This document shows positions 6,780-7,087 of a stretch of DNA of 7,087 nt, in pieces. Under the pieces are notes generated by a model. The model ran no database searches. It saw only the letters and a program-made list of their open reading frames with translations, and was not told where the DNA came from. The position numbers and the translations under genes are program-made. The stretch spans positions 1 through 7,087 of the forward strand of contig JAHFPO010000122.1 of the NCBI GenBank assembly GCA_023266695.1, written 5' to 3'. Position 1 is the first letter of the stretch. Each line of letters begins with the position of its first letter. This DNA is from Hyphomicrobiales bacterium (GTDB lineage Bacteria > Pseudomonadota > Alphaproteobacteria > Rhizobiales > Xanthobacteraceae).

Positions 6780-7087
6780 GCTTCTGTTCCTGCTCAACCG
6801 ACCGTTTTACGTTGGCCGGCGCCTTGGGATATTTCGTGAGCACGGCGCCGAGCGACGCGCAGGCGGCGTCCTGCTTGCCGAGCGCCGCCAGCGACTGGCC
6901 GAGCCGCAACAACGCATCGGGCGCCTTCAGGCTGTTCGGGTACTTGTTGTAAAGGTCGAGGAAGACCTCGGCCGAGTCGTTGTACTTCTGGCGCTGGTAG
7001 AGGCTCTCGCCGAGCCAGTAATTCGCCTCCGGAACGCGCGTCCGGTCATCCGGGTGATTTTGCAGGAAGGTGCGGAAACTCTGCTCG
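6766..7087 (-). CDS. cpoB: Cell division coordinator CpoB/YbgF, C-terminal TPR part (partial)
   Basis: The frame is open from the right edge of the window to a TGA at 6766-6768 and encodes the last 106 residues of a TPR protein; the N-terminus lies outside. Visible are repeats of the YbgF type: the end of one at EQSFRTFLQNHPDD, a second with ANYWLGESLYQRQKY and FLDLYNKYP, and a third with APDALLRLGQSLAALG and the conserved DAACASL and YPKAP elements. CpoB is periplasmic, binds TolA, and coordinates outer-membrane constriction with peptidoglycan synthesis; the gene normally lies next to tolB-pal. That order would be expected to the right of the window, with this gene at the upstream end of a cpoB-tilS(-ftsH) transcript. 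The last codons overlap the start of tilS. Confidence 0.9.
   Translation of the reverse strand, partial: EQSFRTFLQNHPDDRTRVPEANYWLGESLYQRQKYNDSAEVFLDLYNKYPNSLKAPDALLRLGQSLAALGKQDAACASLGAVLTKYPKAPANVKRSVEQEQKRVRC
6788..6791 (-). promoter_or_regulatory. Ribosome-binding site that supports the GTG start of tilS
   Basis: AGGA on the minus strand, 8 nt before GTG at 6779 and inside the cpoB coding region. It lies downstream of the alternative TTG at 6797, so it can only serve the shorter start. Confidence 0.5.

Overview
The window is high-GC chromosomal DNA with strong codon bias. It looks like an alphaproteobacterium of the order Hyphomicrobiales (Rhizobiales), probably a Bradyrhizobium-, Rhodopseudomonas- or Xanthobacteraceae-like lineage. 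This rests on the cpoB-tilS-ftsH-glmM neighbourhood, the short TilS, the small Rhizobiales-type outer-membrane beta-barrel protein, and a CtrA-type TTAA-N7-TTAAC box. No database search was run, so the genus is an inference.

Layout from left to right: a hairpin-rich stretch without a convincing gene (1-147); a strong intrinsic terminator (136-173); an outer-membrane beta-barrel protein gene on the minus strand (195-1007); a 210-bp spacer holding a cluster of TTAA boxes and a weak hairpin; glmM on the minus strand (1218-2561); a 268-bp divergent spacer with a possible 31-codon leader ORF; an RraA-family gene on the plus strand (2830-3510), followed at a 4-nt overlap by a 26-codon signal-peptide-like ORF; an intrinsic terminator (3603-3632); ftsH on the minus strand (3656-5578); a 163-bp spacer with a promoter candidate; tilS on the minus strand (5742-6779); and the 3' end of cpoB/ybgF (6766-7087), which runs off the right edge and overlaps tilS.

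Most of the genes are housekeeping functions read leftwards. CpoB belongs to the Tol-Pal/peptidoglycan coordination system. TilS makes lysidine in tRNA-Ile. FtsH is the membrane AAA+ protease. GlmM makes glucosamine-1-phosphate for peptidoglycan and LPS. The RraA-like gene faces the other way and sits between ftsH and glmM, so it looks like an accessory insertion into a conserved cell-envelope neighbourhood.

I see no transposase, integrase, CRISPR array, tRNA or rRNA, and no evidence of a new multi-gene system. The points most worth a second look are small: the CtrA-like box before the outer-membrane gene, the two tiny ORFs flanking the RraA-family gene, the non-ATG start of tilS inside cpoB, a heat-shock-like promoter candidate before ftsH, and the large imperfect hairpin at the left edge.
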